From: Martelella lutilitoris
Lineage (GTDB): Bacteria > Pseudomonadota > Alphaproteobacteria > Rhizobiales > Rhizobiaceae
DNA: 64,000 nucleotides
Assembly: GCF_016598595.1 (NCBI RefSeq)
Contig: NZ_CP066786.1
Location: forward strand, 2,193,501-2,257,500
Reading direction: 5' to 3'
The translations under genes were made by a program, and so were the position numbers. The notes beneath the pieces were generated by a model, which saw nothing but the letters and a program-made list of their open reading frames with translations, was not told where the DNA came from and made no database searches. Below, one piece after another: positions 54,519 through 62,980 of the stretch; within the stretch, counting starts at the first letter, position 1, and every line of letters starts with the position of its first letter.

Positions 54519-54698
54519 GTTATCCACAGTCTCCGGTCGCCGCGGTCCCGCGGCCCTGCCGCGATCGCCCGATGCAGCCTTCTTGACCGTCCTCGCCGCC
54601 CGCCCTTTATTAACAAGGCAAAATATGTTGCCTTCGGCTTTCGCAGGCATCGAAAACCGGCGGAACCAGACCGAAGCACAGCGGCACGAGGAGCGGAC

Positions 54699-55238
54699 AT
54701 GCATCTCATCCACGAATCGATCGCGCTGATCGAACCCTATCTGCGCCATTACGGCGTCGCGGCGCTGTTCCTCATCGTCTATCTGGAATCGCTCGGCGCG
54801 CCGCTGCCGGGCGAAAGCGCGGTCATCGGCGCATCGCTGCTCGCCTCCGGCGGCCAGCTGCCGATCGAGGGCGTGTTCCTGGCCGTCTTCATCGGCGCCG
54901 TGCTCGGCGACAATACGGGCTATGCGATCGGCCGTTATGGCGGGCGGACCGTCATTGAACGCTATGGCCGCTACATCGGCCTCAACGACCAGAGGCGCGA
55001 GTGGATCGAGGGGCTCTATGCCAGGCGCGGCACGGTCGTCGTCGTCGGCGCGCGGTTCGTCGTCATCCTCAGACAGCTGAACGGCATTGTCGCCGGCATG
55101 ATGGCAATGGGCTGGCGGCCCTTCCTGCTGGCAAACATGGTCGGCGCGCTGCTGTGGACAAGCGTCTGGACCGCGGCGCCCTTCATCTTCGGCGATTTTT
55201 TCGCCGAACACTTTCACGACGCATCGCTGCACAGATAG
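54699..55238 (+). CDS. DedA family membrane protein
   Basis: A 179-residue membrane protein of the DedA/SNARE-associated family. The motifs are FLIVYLESLGAPLPGESAVIGAS near residues 24-46, FLAVFIGAVLGDNTGYAIGRYGGR near 60-83, and the RFVVILRQLNGIVAGM segment near 119-134, with the conserved Glu, GDNTGYxIGR and R residues. Family members act as lipid flippases or in maintaining membrane charge. It lies directly downstream of tRNA-Glu genes with its own ribosome site (GAGGAGCGGAC). Confidence 0.9.
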   Translation: MHLIHESIALIEPYLRHYGVAALFLIVYLESLGAPLPGESAVIGASLLASGGQLPIEGVFLAVFIGAVLGDNTGYAIGRYGGRTVIERYGRYIGLNDQRREWIEGLYARRGTVVVVGARFVVILRQLNGIVAGMMAMGWRPFLLANMVGALLWTSVWTAAPFIFGDFFAEHFHDASLHR

Positions 55239-55267
55239 GCCGCACAACGGACGCGGGCCGCCGCCGG

Positions 55268-56935
55268 TCACCGGCCTTGGTCGGCCGTCTCCTTTCTGAG
55301 CAGATCAACCACCCGATCATACGACATCGGCCTGCTGAACAGGTAGCCCTGCGCCTGATCACAGCCGACGGCCTGAAGGCATTCCTTCTGCCCGATGGTT
55401 TCGACGCCTTCGGCGACAACGGTCAGGCCGAGAGCGCCCGCAATCGTCACGATCCCGCTGACGATGGCGCGGCCCTTCGCGTCATCGCAGATATCATCGA
55501 CAAAGCTCTTGTCGATCTTGATGGTATCGACCCTGAAGGTCTGGAGATGCGAAAGCGACGCATTGCCAGTGCCGAAGTCGTCCAGCGAAATGCGGATCCC
55601 GTTGCGGCGCAGATGATTGATCTTACGGCGCGCGACGATTTCGTTGCGGTTCAACAGGACATTTTCCGTGACCTCGATCTCGAAGCTCTCGGCGGGTATA
55701 TCGAATGTCTCGAGCGCCGCAACAATGCGCCTGACAATCTTGGGATGACCGAAGGCGGCGTTGGACAGGTTGAATGAAATGGTCCCGGGATCCAGGCCGA
55801 TCCGGCGGAGATTGACCAGGTCCACCAGCACCCGGCGAAAGAGGTAGGTGGTGATCCGAAGGCTGAGATGCGGATCCTCGAAGGCGGCCTGGAATGAAAC
55901 CGGCGTGAGGATGCCGCGCTCGGGGTGAAACCAGCGCGCCAGCGCCTCGAAACCGGTGATCCTGCCGGTGCGCAGATCGATCTTCGGCTGGTAGAACGGC
56001 TGCACCTGGCCGTAGCGCAGCGCCCCGCGGAGTTCGGAGAGCAGGCGCTGCCGCTCCTCGACCACATGCCCCATCTCAGGCTTGAACGCGACCGTCCGGC
56101 TGCGGCCGCTGTTCTTGGCGCGGTAAAGCGCGATGTCGGCGGCTTTCACCAGGCCGTCGGCCGTCTCCGCGTCGTCGGGGTAGCGCGAGAGGCCGATGCT
56201 CACGCCCGCCCACAGCGTTTGCGACCGATATTCGACCGGCTGCCCCACCCGGCGGGCGAGCTTGCGGGCAAACGCCATGGCCTCCTGCCGGTCGAGCCCC
56301 GGCGCGATCACCAGGAATTCGTCGCCGCTGAGTCGGGCCGCGGTCACGCCCTTCCCGCTCAGGGCCCTGAGCCGTCCGGCGATGGTCTTCAGGAAGAAAT
56401 CGCCGGCCTCGTGCCCGAAACTGTCGTTGATTTCCTTGAAATAATCAAAGTCGAGCGCCATCAGGGCGACGCCGTCGGGATGAGCGCCGCCGATCGCGCG
56501 TTCCAGATGCTCGGCGCAACAGGTCCGGTTCGGAAGACCTGTAAGGTCGTCGTGGAGGGCCATCTCGCGGATGCGATCCTGGGCGGTCTTCGCCTCCGTG
56601 ACATCGAAGCTGATGCCGATCAGGCGCTCGGGCGAGACCCGGCGCACCCGGGTTGCGAGCCATATCTGTCCGCCCTCGGCTGTCATGAACCGGAAGACGA
56701 CTTCCTCCTCCTGCCTGCCGGACCGCCCGAGGCCCGCGCGCAAATGCCGGTCATCAGGGTGGATCCGCTCGAGAATGCCGGAAAGGGGTCCCGATCCTAT
56801 GCCGATGAGATCAACCGAACTGTCCGAACGGCTGACATGATCGGTGACGAGATCCTGCTCCCAGGCCACCATGCGGCCCGCCCGCAAGGCGAGTTCGAAC
56901 CAACCGTCGTGGTGTTGCGCGATACCTTCAGGCAT
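55268..56935 (-). CDS. PAS-GGDEF-EAL protein (cyclic-di-GMP turnover)
   Basis: A 555-residue cytoplasmic protein. Residues about 10-120 form a PAS-like sensor; about 130-290 a GGDEF domain whose motif is SGDEF (Ser replacing the first Gly), with HDDLTGLPNRTCCAEHL before it; about 305-550 an EAL domain with FEALARW, EVTENVLL, DDFGTGNASLSHL, IKIDKSFV and VAEGVETIGQ. All EAL metal-site segments look intact, so phosphodiesterase activity is likely; cyclase activity may be lost or kept. No membrane helix. Single gene. Confidence 0.9.
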   Translation of the reverse strand: MPEGIAQHHDGWFELALRAGRMVAWEQDLVTDHVSRSDSSVDLIGIGSGPLSGILERIHPDDRHLRAGLGRSGRQEEEVVFRFMTAEGGQIWLATRVRRVSPERLIGISFDVTEAKTAQDRIREMALHDDLTGLPNRTCCAEHLERAIGGAHPDGVALMALDFDYFKEINDSFGHEAGDFFLKTIAGRLRALSGKGVTAARLSGDEFLVIAPGLDRQEAMAFARKLARRVGQPVEYRSQTLWAGVSIGLSRYPDDAETADGLVKAADIALYRAKNSGRSRTVAFKPEMGHVVEERQRLLSELRGALRYGQVQPFYQPKIDLRTGRITGFEALARWFHPERGILTPVSFQAAFEDPHLSLRITTYLFRRVLVDLVNLRRIGLDPGTISFNLSNAAFGHPKIVRRIVAALETFDIPAESFEIEVTENVLLNRNEIVARRKINHLRRNGIRISLDDFGTGNASLSHLQTFRVDTIKIDKSFVDDICDDAKGRAIVSGIVTIAGALGLTVVAEGVETIGQKECLQAVGCDQAQGYLFSRPMSYDRVVDLLRKETADQGR

Positions 56936-57173
56936 GCCGGAGACACTTCAACGGAATAACACAAGCCATAAACATCTCCCTGCGGGCATCATGATCGAAG
57001 AGTCAACGATTTCTGAATTTTCAGCAAGAGCGGAATGACGTGTAGATCCTTTTCCTGAGGTTTTGTCGCATTGCTTTGCTGGCAAAGACCGAATAAACGC
57101 ATGACATGCAATGCAGAGTTGCCAAAGAACATGCCAATCTATTGAGTATTTCCGAAGCGCGCTACTTGGCTCG

Positions 57174-58505
57174 TCAACCGGAAATGATCCGGTCAATCTT
57201 GACGGCATAGCGATCCGTCATCCCCGATACATAGTCGGCAAGCGTATGCAGCGCGGAATAAGGGTCGCGCGCCCGGCGCAGATCGATGCCGAGCGCGCGC
57301 TGCAACTGGCGGGGATAGCCTTCGATCCGTTCCTCAGTGAAATCCGCCTCGGCGAGCGCCTCCAGCACCGGCAGCACCCCGTCCAGAATGCGATGAACGA
57401 GATTGCGACCCATCACCTCAAGCTCCGTCTTGCGCGGCGAGGTGAAGATGCGTTCGCTGGCAAGCCGGCCGATCTCGGCAAACCGATCCGCCTGGGCCGA
57501 TGCCTCGACGAGACCGGAGGCGAAAGTCCCGCTCATGATCGCGTCATAATGCGCGCCGAAGGCGGCGCTGCAATCTTCAAACGCCTTGTGAATGGCGACG
57601 GCGCGCAGAAAGGCCATCTTCTCGGACGGCGTATCGCCACGGTCGTCGCGCGGAGTCGTTCCGGCGACGGCGGACAGCATCCCGGCTGCCTCGCGATAGG
57701 ACAGGTCGCCTGCGGTGAAGGCGTCCTCGAGATCGAGGATGTTGTAGCAGATATCGTCCGCCGCCTCGACCAGATAGACCAGCGGGTGCCGCCGCCACCA
57801 GCTTGCCGATATGTCGCCGGCGATGAGCCCCGTCCGGGTTGCCACGGCTTCGAGAGCCTCCCGCTCGGTTTCGAACACGCCGAACTTCTTCAGGCCGCCA
57901 TCGCGCGCGGCGACGGATTTTCGGGTCCGCGCCGTGACCGGATATTTGAGGAAGGCGCCGAGCGTGCCATGCGTCAGGCGCATGCCGCCGCGCCGGTGCA
58001 TTTCCAGTCCGGCAATGATGCGGAAACCCTGGGCGTTGCCTTCGAACGCCTCGAATTCCTCGGCAAAGCAGGCCTCGCGATCGGCAAAAAGCCCCTCGCC
58101 CCGCTCAAACCTCTCCGCAAACCATGCGCCGATCGCCGCCTCGCCGGAATGGCCGAAGGGCGGGTTGCCGATATCATGGGCAAGGCACGCCGCATGGACG
58201 AGACCGGCGACCGTCGCCTGTCCGCCCTTTTCGATCTTGCCTTCCTGTTCAAGCCACCAGCCGACCTCGAGCCCGAGCGAACGGCCGACGCTCGCCGTCT
58301 CCACGGAATGGATCAGGCGGTGGTGGATATGGTCGTTGTCATAGAGCGGGTGAACCTGGGTCTTGTTGGCAAGCCGCCGGAAGGGCGCCGAGAAGGTGAT
58401 GCGGTCGGCATCCTGATCATAGGCGGGACGGCGCGGCCTCTCCTGAGACGATGTCAGAAACAGCCGTTCGAGATCGAGCAGTTTCGACCATTCCATCGTC
58501 GTCAT
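57174..58505 (-). CDS. dgt: dGTP triphosphohydrolase family protein
   Basis: A 443-residue HD-domain enzyme that hydrolyses dGTP (or another dNTP) to nucleoside and triphosphate. The metal site is complete: RLIHSVETASVGRSLGLE near 63-80, then HAACLAHDIGNPPFGHSGEAAIGAWF near 108-133, and LVEAADDICYNILDLEDAF near 245-263. The start EWSKLLDLERLFLTSS...RPAYDQDADRITFSAPFRRLANKTQV is the standard N-terminus. It is probably the type seen in alphaproteobacteria as 'deoxyguanosinetriphosphate triphosphohydrolase-like'. It lies 38 bases after the DnaJ-like gene on the same strand. Confidence 0.92.
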   Translation of the reverse strand: MTTMEWSKLLDLERLFLTSSQERPRRPAYDQDADRITFSAPFRRLANKTQVHPLYDNDHIHHRLIHSVETASVGRSLGLEVGWWLEQEGKIEKGGQATVAGLVHAACLAHDIGNPPFGHSGEAAIGAWFAERFERGEGLFADREACFAEEFEAFEGNAQGFRIIAGLEMHRRGGMRLTHGTLGAFLKYPVTARTRKSVAARDGGLKKFGVFETEREALEAVATRTGLIAGDISASWWRRHPLVYLVEAADDICYNILDLEDAFTAGDLSYREAAGMLSAVAGTTPRDDRGDTPSEKMAFLRAVAIHKAFEDCSAAFGAHYDAIMSGTFASGLVEASAQADRFAEIGRLASERIFTSPRKTELEVMGRNLVHRILDGVLPVLEALAEADFTEERIEGYPRQLQRALGIDLRRARDPYSALHTLADYVSGMTDRYAVKIDRIISG

Positions 58506-58542
58506 GAGATATCCCCCGCTTCACGGCCTCGGCCGGCCGGCG

Positions 58543-59163
58543 CTACTCGGCCGCCTTGCCGTCGGCATCGGTCTGTTCGTCGACGCTCTCGTCGTTCTCA
58601 AGCTCGTAGGCATAACCCTCGAGCATGGTATAGGCCTGCTCGATCGCCTCGATCTGGTCCTCGGCATTGCGGATCGCCTCGCCGATCGACTCGCTTCTGG
58701 CCCGCAGCATGGATCCGAGCACATCGGTCGTCGAACTGTCGCGCTTGCGCCGCCCGAGCCGGTCCATATGCTTGCGAACCCGGGCGCGATGGCGCTCCAG
58801 CTCCAGGATATGAAAGCGGCTTTTGAGAATGTCGTCGGAAAGCTTGCGCCGCATCGCCGCAACCGGATCGAAACTGCCCGGCTCGCGATCGTCCAGGATC
58901 ATCTCGTTGACGAGCGGCTCCAGCAGCATCAGGCCCTTGAGATCCTTCGGATCGGCGAGTTCGGGATCATAGCCGGTATCATCGAAAACCCTGCGCCGCA
59001 CCGGATCCTTCAGAAGATCATAGGACGCCTGCAGACGGGCGAAACGCTCCTCGTCGCCGCCGCTGTCCGGATGGGCTTCCTTGGCCAGCCGCCGATAGGC
59101 CGCCCGCACGGTCTTCTCGTCGCAATCATGGTCTACGCCAAGCACTTCATAGGGATCGATCAA
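58543..59163 (-). CDS. J-domain protein
   Basis: A 206-residue protein with an N-terminal J-domain (DPYEVLGVDHDCDEKTVRAAYRRLAKEAHPDSGGDEERFARLQASYDLLKD); the HPD tripeptide that activates Hsp70 is at residues about 33-35. The rest is charged and helical (coiled-coil-like) with no zinc or G/F-rich region, so it is a DnaJ class III type co-chaperone with a probably specialised client. It may be cotranscribed with dgt. Confidence 0.88.
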   Translation of the reverse strand: MIDPYEVLGVDHDCDEKTVRAAYRRLAKEAHPDSGGDEERFARLQASYDLLKDPVRRRVFDDTGYDPELADPKDLKGLMLLEPLVNEMILDDREPGSFDPVAAMRRKLSDDILKSRFHILELERHRARVRKHMDRLGRRKRDSSTTDVLGSMLRARSESIGEAIRNAEDQIEAIEQAYTMLEGYAYELENDESVDEQTDADGKAAE

Positions 59164-59618
59164 GATTTTACCCGTCTCGCCGTGTCGATCAAATTCCCTC
59201 TGGACTACTCTGCCCGCGCCGGCGGTTCAAGCCGAAAGCCCGCCAGTTGCCCGTCCCTTCCCCTTGAAACGGCGAAAATCACCCTATTTCCATTCCATGA
59301 CCAGATACGTGACACTTGGGCGCCGGAAATTTGACATTCCAGCGCCATAATTCTACACAGCGGGGGCCGCTCAATCGTTGAACTGACAATAGACAAGGCG
59401 GCCTTGTCGGGCTCTTTTGAGCTCCGGGGTATCGCGGACATTCGCCGGGCCGGTTTTGCCGATCCTGCGCTTTCGCTCGGATGCGAGAGACATGTCCGGA
59501 TGGATGCGAACGTCGCATCCCCGGCCCCTTGCATTGCCCGCGCGGGCAATGCGCAGGCTCAACCGTCGAACGGACGCCTCAGGGACCCTCATCCCCTGTT
59601 GCCGAATAAGGAAGAGGT
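59164..59618. other. Leader/promoter region of the proVWX operon
   Basis: No gene is supported. On the plus strand TTGACA (59331-59336), 17 bases and TACACA (59354-59359) form a possible housekeeping promoter, leaving a 260-base leader. The leader contains GGATGCGA at 59479-59486 and again at 59502-59509, the latter forming a palindrome with TCGCATCC (59513-59520), and a perfect 22-base palindrome GCATTGCCCGC/GCGGGCAATGC at 59531-59552. They may be operator sites or leader hairpins. Confidence 0.5.
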
Positions 59619-60863
59619 ATGACTGTCAAACTGACCGCTAAGAACGTTTCCAAGCTTTTCAACGATGACAGCGGCGAAGGGGCACGTCGCCTCGCAGCCG
59701 GCGAGAGCAAGGAAGAAATCTTCAAGGCCACCGGTGTTACCGTTGGCATCGACAATGTGAGCTTTGATGTCCATGAAGGCGAGATTTTCGTCATCATGGG
59801 CCTGTCGGGCTCCGGCAAATCCACCATCGTGCGCACGCTGAACGGCCTGATCCCGCCGACATCCGGCTCGATCATCATCGACGATGTCGATGTTGCCAAC
59901 TGCAGCAAGGAAGCCCTGAGGGAAGTTCGCAGACAGAAAATCACCATGGTTTTCCAGCACTTCGCTCTTTTTCCTCACAAAACGATTATTGATAACGTCG
60001 CCTTTGGCCTGAAGCTGAAGGGCGTTGACAAGGAGGAGCGCCACAAACAGGCGCTGGCCTCGCTCGCCAAGGTCGGGCTCGACGCCTATGCCAGCAGCTA
60101 TCCGAGCCAGCTATCCGGCGGCATGCAGCAGCGCGTCGGCCTTGCCCGCGGTCTGGCGAACGATCCGGAAATCCTGCTGATGGACGAACCGTTCGGCGCG
60201 CTCGACCCGCTCATCCGTCGCGAGATGCAGGACGAATTGATCGTTCTTCAAAAAGAATTGAAGAAGACCATCGTCTTCATCACCCACGACCTCAACGAGG
60301 CGATGATCCTCGGCGACCGCATCGCCATCATGAAGGACGGCGCCTTTGTCCAGGTGGGCACCGCGCAGGAAATCGTCTCGCAGCCGGCCGACGACTATGT
60401 GCGCGCCTTCGTCTCGGACATCGACCGCAGCCGCGTCTTCAAGGTATCCGACATATCCAACGATGCCGCATGGGTAAAGGTCGATGCGACTGCGCGCGAC
60501 GCGCTGGCCGTCATGGACAAGGCCAAGTCGGATTTGGCCTATGTGGTGGAACGCGGCGTGCCCGTTGGCCTTCTCATGCGCTCCGACACGCTCCAGTGCC
60601 CGCGTGACACGCCGGTGCGCGAGGTGATGTTCGCCGAACCGCCGACCGTGCCGGAAGAGGCCTATCTCAACGAGGTCTACGGCGCCGCCCAGGCCGGCGT
60701 GCCGATGGCCGTGACGGATGATGACGGCAAGCTCGTCGGCGTTGTCTCGCAGGACCAGATCTTCGAGCAGCTCGCCGCCGATCCGGAGGAGCCTGAAACG
60801 GAGACCGAAGAACCCGAGGCAGAGAAGAACAAACCGGCTGCAGGCCAGCCGGCTTCGGAATAA
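59619..60863 (+). CDS. proV: Glycine betaine/choline ABC transporter ATP-binding protein
   Basis: A 414-residue ATPase of the ProV/ChoV family. Walker A GLSGSGKST near residues 61-69, Q-loop MVFQHFALFPH, signature LSGGMQQRVGLARGL near 164-178, Walker B EILLMDEPFGALDPL near 185-199 and the switch His in ITHDLNEAM are present. Two CBS domains (about 275-390) sense ionic strength in this class. A tail rich in Glu/Thr follows (EEPETETEEPEAEKN). First gene of a three-gene osmoprotectant import operon. Confidence 0.92.
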   Translation: MTVKLTAKNVSKLFNDDSGEGARRLAAGESKEEIFKATGVTVGIDNVSFDVHEGEIFVIMGLSGSGKSTIVRTLNGLIPPTSGSIIIDDVDVANCSKEALREVRRQKITMVFQHFALFPHKTIIDNVAFGLKLKGVDKEERHKQALASLAKVGLDAYASSYPSQLSGGMQQRVGLARGLANDPEILLMDEPFGALDPLIRREMQDELIVLQKELKKTIVFITHDLNEAMILGDRIAIMKDGAFVQVGTAQEIVSQPADDYVRAFVSDIDRSRVFKVSDISNDAAWVKVDATARDALAVMDKAKSDLAYVVERGVPVGLLMRSDTLQCPRDTPVREVMFAEPPTVPEEAYLNEVYGAAQAGVPMAVTDDDGKLVGVVSQDQIFEQLAADPEEPETETEEPEAEKNKPAAGQPASE

Positions 60864-60883
60864 GCCGACAGGAGACCAGAGAT

Positions 60884-61795
60884 TTGCTAGATCCATCGCA
60901 GTATTTCACGATCCCGTTCGACACGTGGGTCAATGACTTCGTCCGGGGCTTCCTCGTTCCCAATTTCCGGCCGTTCTTTCGTGCCCTTCAGGTGCCCGTC
61001 AACCAGGTGCTGATGGCGCTCGATACATTCCTCGCATGGGTGCCGATGCTGGCGATGACCGCGATCTTCGCGCTTCTCGCCTGGCGGATCGTCGGCAGGA
61101 CCATGGCGCTGGTGACGATATTCGGGTTTCTTTTCGTCGACCTGATCGGCCTGTGGCCCGAGACCATGACGACGCTCGCCATGATCCTCACCTCGGTGTT
61201 CTTCTGCACCATCATCGGCGTCCCGGTCGGCATTCTGGTTGCCCGCAGCGACATGTTGTGGCGCGTCGTACGGCCGATTCTCGACGTGATGCAGACCGTG
61301 CCGAGCTTCGTCTATCTTGTGCCGATCGTGATGCTTTTCGGCGTCGGCATGGCGCCGGGCATCATCGCCACCATCATCTTCGCCCTGCCGCCGATCATCC
61401 GTATGACCAATCTCGGCATCCGCAACGTGCGCACGGACCTGATCGAGGCCTCGGAGGCCTTCGGCGCGAATTACACGCAGACGCTGATCGAGGTTCAGCT
61501 GCCGCTTGCCATGCGCACCATCATGGCGGGGTTGAATCAGACCCTGATGCTCGCCATGTCGATGGTTGTCATCGCAGCGCTCATCGGCGCCGGCGGCCTC
61601 GGACAGGTCGTCAATACCGGCCTCGGCCGGCTGGATGTCGGCGGCGCGACCGCCGGCGGCGTCGGCATCGTGGTCCTGGCAATCGTGCTCGACCGCATCA
61701 CCCAGGGTCTCGTCGAGCCTTCCGATCCCAACCGGATGACCTTCCGTCAGGCGTTGGGAACACTCTTCAGCGGCCAGAAAAAGGCCGCCGAATAA
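60884..61795 (+). CDS. proW: Glycine betaine/choline ABC transporter permease
   Basis: A 303-residue permease. It begins with TTG at 60884 after CAGGAGACCAG. Membrane segments include MLAMTAIFALLAWRIV, LAMILTSVFFCTIIGVPVGILVA, and the EAA loop EASEAFGANYTQTLIEVQLPLAMRTIMAGLNQTLM near residues 187-221. AMSMVVIAALIGAGGLGQVV and VLAIVLDRITQG close the core. It lies 20 bases after proV. Confidence 0.92.
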   Translation: MLDPSQYFTIPFDTWVNDFVRGFLVPNFRPFFRALQVPVNQVLMALDTFLAWVPMLAMTAIFALLAWRIVGRTMALVTIFGFLFVDLIGLWPETMTTLAMILTSVFFCTIIGVPVGILVARSDMLWRVVRPILDVMQTVPSFVYLVPIVMLFGVGMAPGIIATIIFALPPIIRMTNLGIRNVRTDLIEASEAFGANYTQTLIEVQLPLAMRTIMAGLNQTLMLAMSMVVIAALIGAGGLGQVVNTGLGRLDVGGATAGGVGIVVLAIVLDRITQGLVEPSDPNRMTFRQALGTLFSGQKKAAE

Positions 61796-61909
61796 GCACG
61801 AGGGCGGCCCGAGGGCCGCTTTCAAGGGATCTCCGATCCCGTAGCCAAGGCGAAGCGCCCGCCTCCCCGCTGGCGCGACGCCGCAACACGTAGAAACGGA
61901 GAAACACTC

Positions 61910-62917
61910 ATGAACAACAATCTCAGCAAGCTCACCGCTGCCCTGATGATCGGCGCGGCCAGCCTTGTGCCGGCCACCGCCGCATTCGCGCAGGAGCCCG
62001 GCGACGGCAAGACCATCCGCATGGCCCAGGCCGACTGGGACACCGGCTGGTTCCAGGCTGAAATCTACAAGCAGATGTTCGAGGACCTCGGCTACACCGT
62101 GACCGGCCCGATGACCCTTGGCGCCTCGGCCTTCTATCAGGCCGTCTCGCAGGGCGACGTCGACCTCTGGGTCAACGGCTGGTTCCCGCTGCACAGGACC
62201 TATGAATCGACCTTCGAAGGCAAGGCCAGCGTCGACGGCGCGGTTGCCAAGGGCGGCGCGCTTCAGGGTTACCTCGTCGACAAGGCGGCCATCGAAGAGT
62301 TCGACATCAAGACGCTTGACGATTTCAAGCGCGATGAAGTCAAGGAAGCCTTCGACCGCAATGGCGACGGCAAGGCCGATCTGGTCGCCTGCCCGCCGGG
62401 CTGGGGCTGCGAGCTGACGATTTCGCAGCACATGGAAGACTTTGATCTCGGCGACTCGATCAACCCGATCAAGGCCGGCTACTCCGCCTCCATGGCCGAT
62501 GCGATCGCCGCCTACCAGAACGGCGAGCACATCCTGTTCTACACCTGGACGCCGAACTGGACCGTTGACCAGCTCGCACCCGGCAAGGACGTGATGTGGA
62601 TCGAAGTGCCGCAGAAGGAAGGCGTCGAACTGCCGGCTCCGGCCAAGGGCCTCGACACCTGCGTCGCCGATCCCTGCTACATGGGCTTTGTCGCCAACGA
62701 CATCGTTCCGGTCGTCAATGACGCGTTCCTCGCCGACAACCCGGCCGTCGATGCGCTTCTGAAGGAAGTATCGATCCCGCTGCCGGATATCTTCGCGCAG
62801 AACTCCGCCATGAACAACGGCGATGATGATGTTCAGGCCCAGGCCGCCAAGTGGATCGAGGACAATCAGGACCAGGTCAACACCTGGCTTGAAGCCGCCC
62901 GCTCCGCTGCCAACTGA
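61910..62917 (+). CDS. proX: Glycine betaine/choline-binding periplasmic protein
   Basis: A 335-residue exported protein with a signal peptide (LTAALMIGAASLVPATAAFAQ, cleavage near residue 27). The mature part opens IRMAQADWDTGWFQAEIYKQMFEDLGYTV; Trp residues in WVNGWFPLH and WTPNWTVD could form the aromatic box that binds quaternary ammonium groups. Cys pairs in CPPGWGCELT and CVADPCYMG probably form disulfides. Third gene of the operon, after a 114-base gap, and ends in a strong terminator. The ligand (glycine betaine, proline betaine or choline) is not fixed. Confidence 0.92.
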   Translation: MNNNLSKLTAALMIGAASLVPATAAFAQEPGDGKTIRMAQADWDTGWFQAEIYKQMFEDLGYTVTGPMTLGASAFYQAVSQGDVDLWVNGWFPLHRTYESTFEGKASVDGAVAKGGALQGYLVDKAAIEEFDIKTLDDFKRDEVKEAFDRNGDGKADLVACPPGWGCELTISQHMEDFDLGDSINPIKAGYSASMADAIAAYQNGEHILFYTWTPNWTVDQLAPGKDVMWIEVPQKEGVELPAPAKGLDTCVADPCYMGFVANDIVPVVNDAFLADNPAVDALLKEVSIPLPDIFAQNSAMNNGDDDVQAQAAKWIEDNQDQVNTWLEAARSAAN

Positions 62918-62940
62918 TAGCGGTTCGCGGAAAAGAAGAG

Positions 62941-62971
62941 AGCCCGGTCTCGGCAACGAGGCCGGGCTTTT
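62941..62971 (+). terminator. Rho-independent terminator of proVWX
   Basis: A long GC stem (AGCCCGG...CCGGGCT with CTCG/CGAG inside, GCAA loop) followed by TTTT. Confidence 0.85.
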
Positions 62972-62980
62972 ACTATGGTC

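Noticed and set aside
60887..62956. 689-residue open frame opposite proW-proX
   Set aside because: Shadow of real genes in GC-rich DNA: Arg/His/Gly-rich composition and no motif, while the plus strand has clear ABC-transporter genes.
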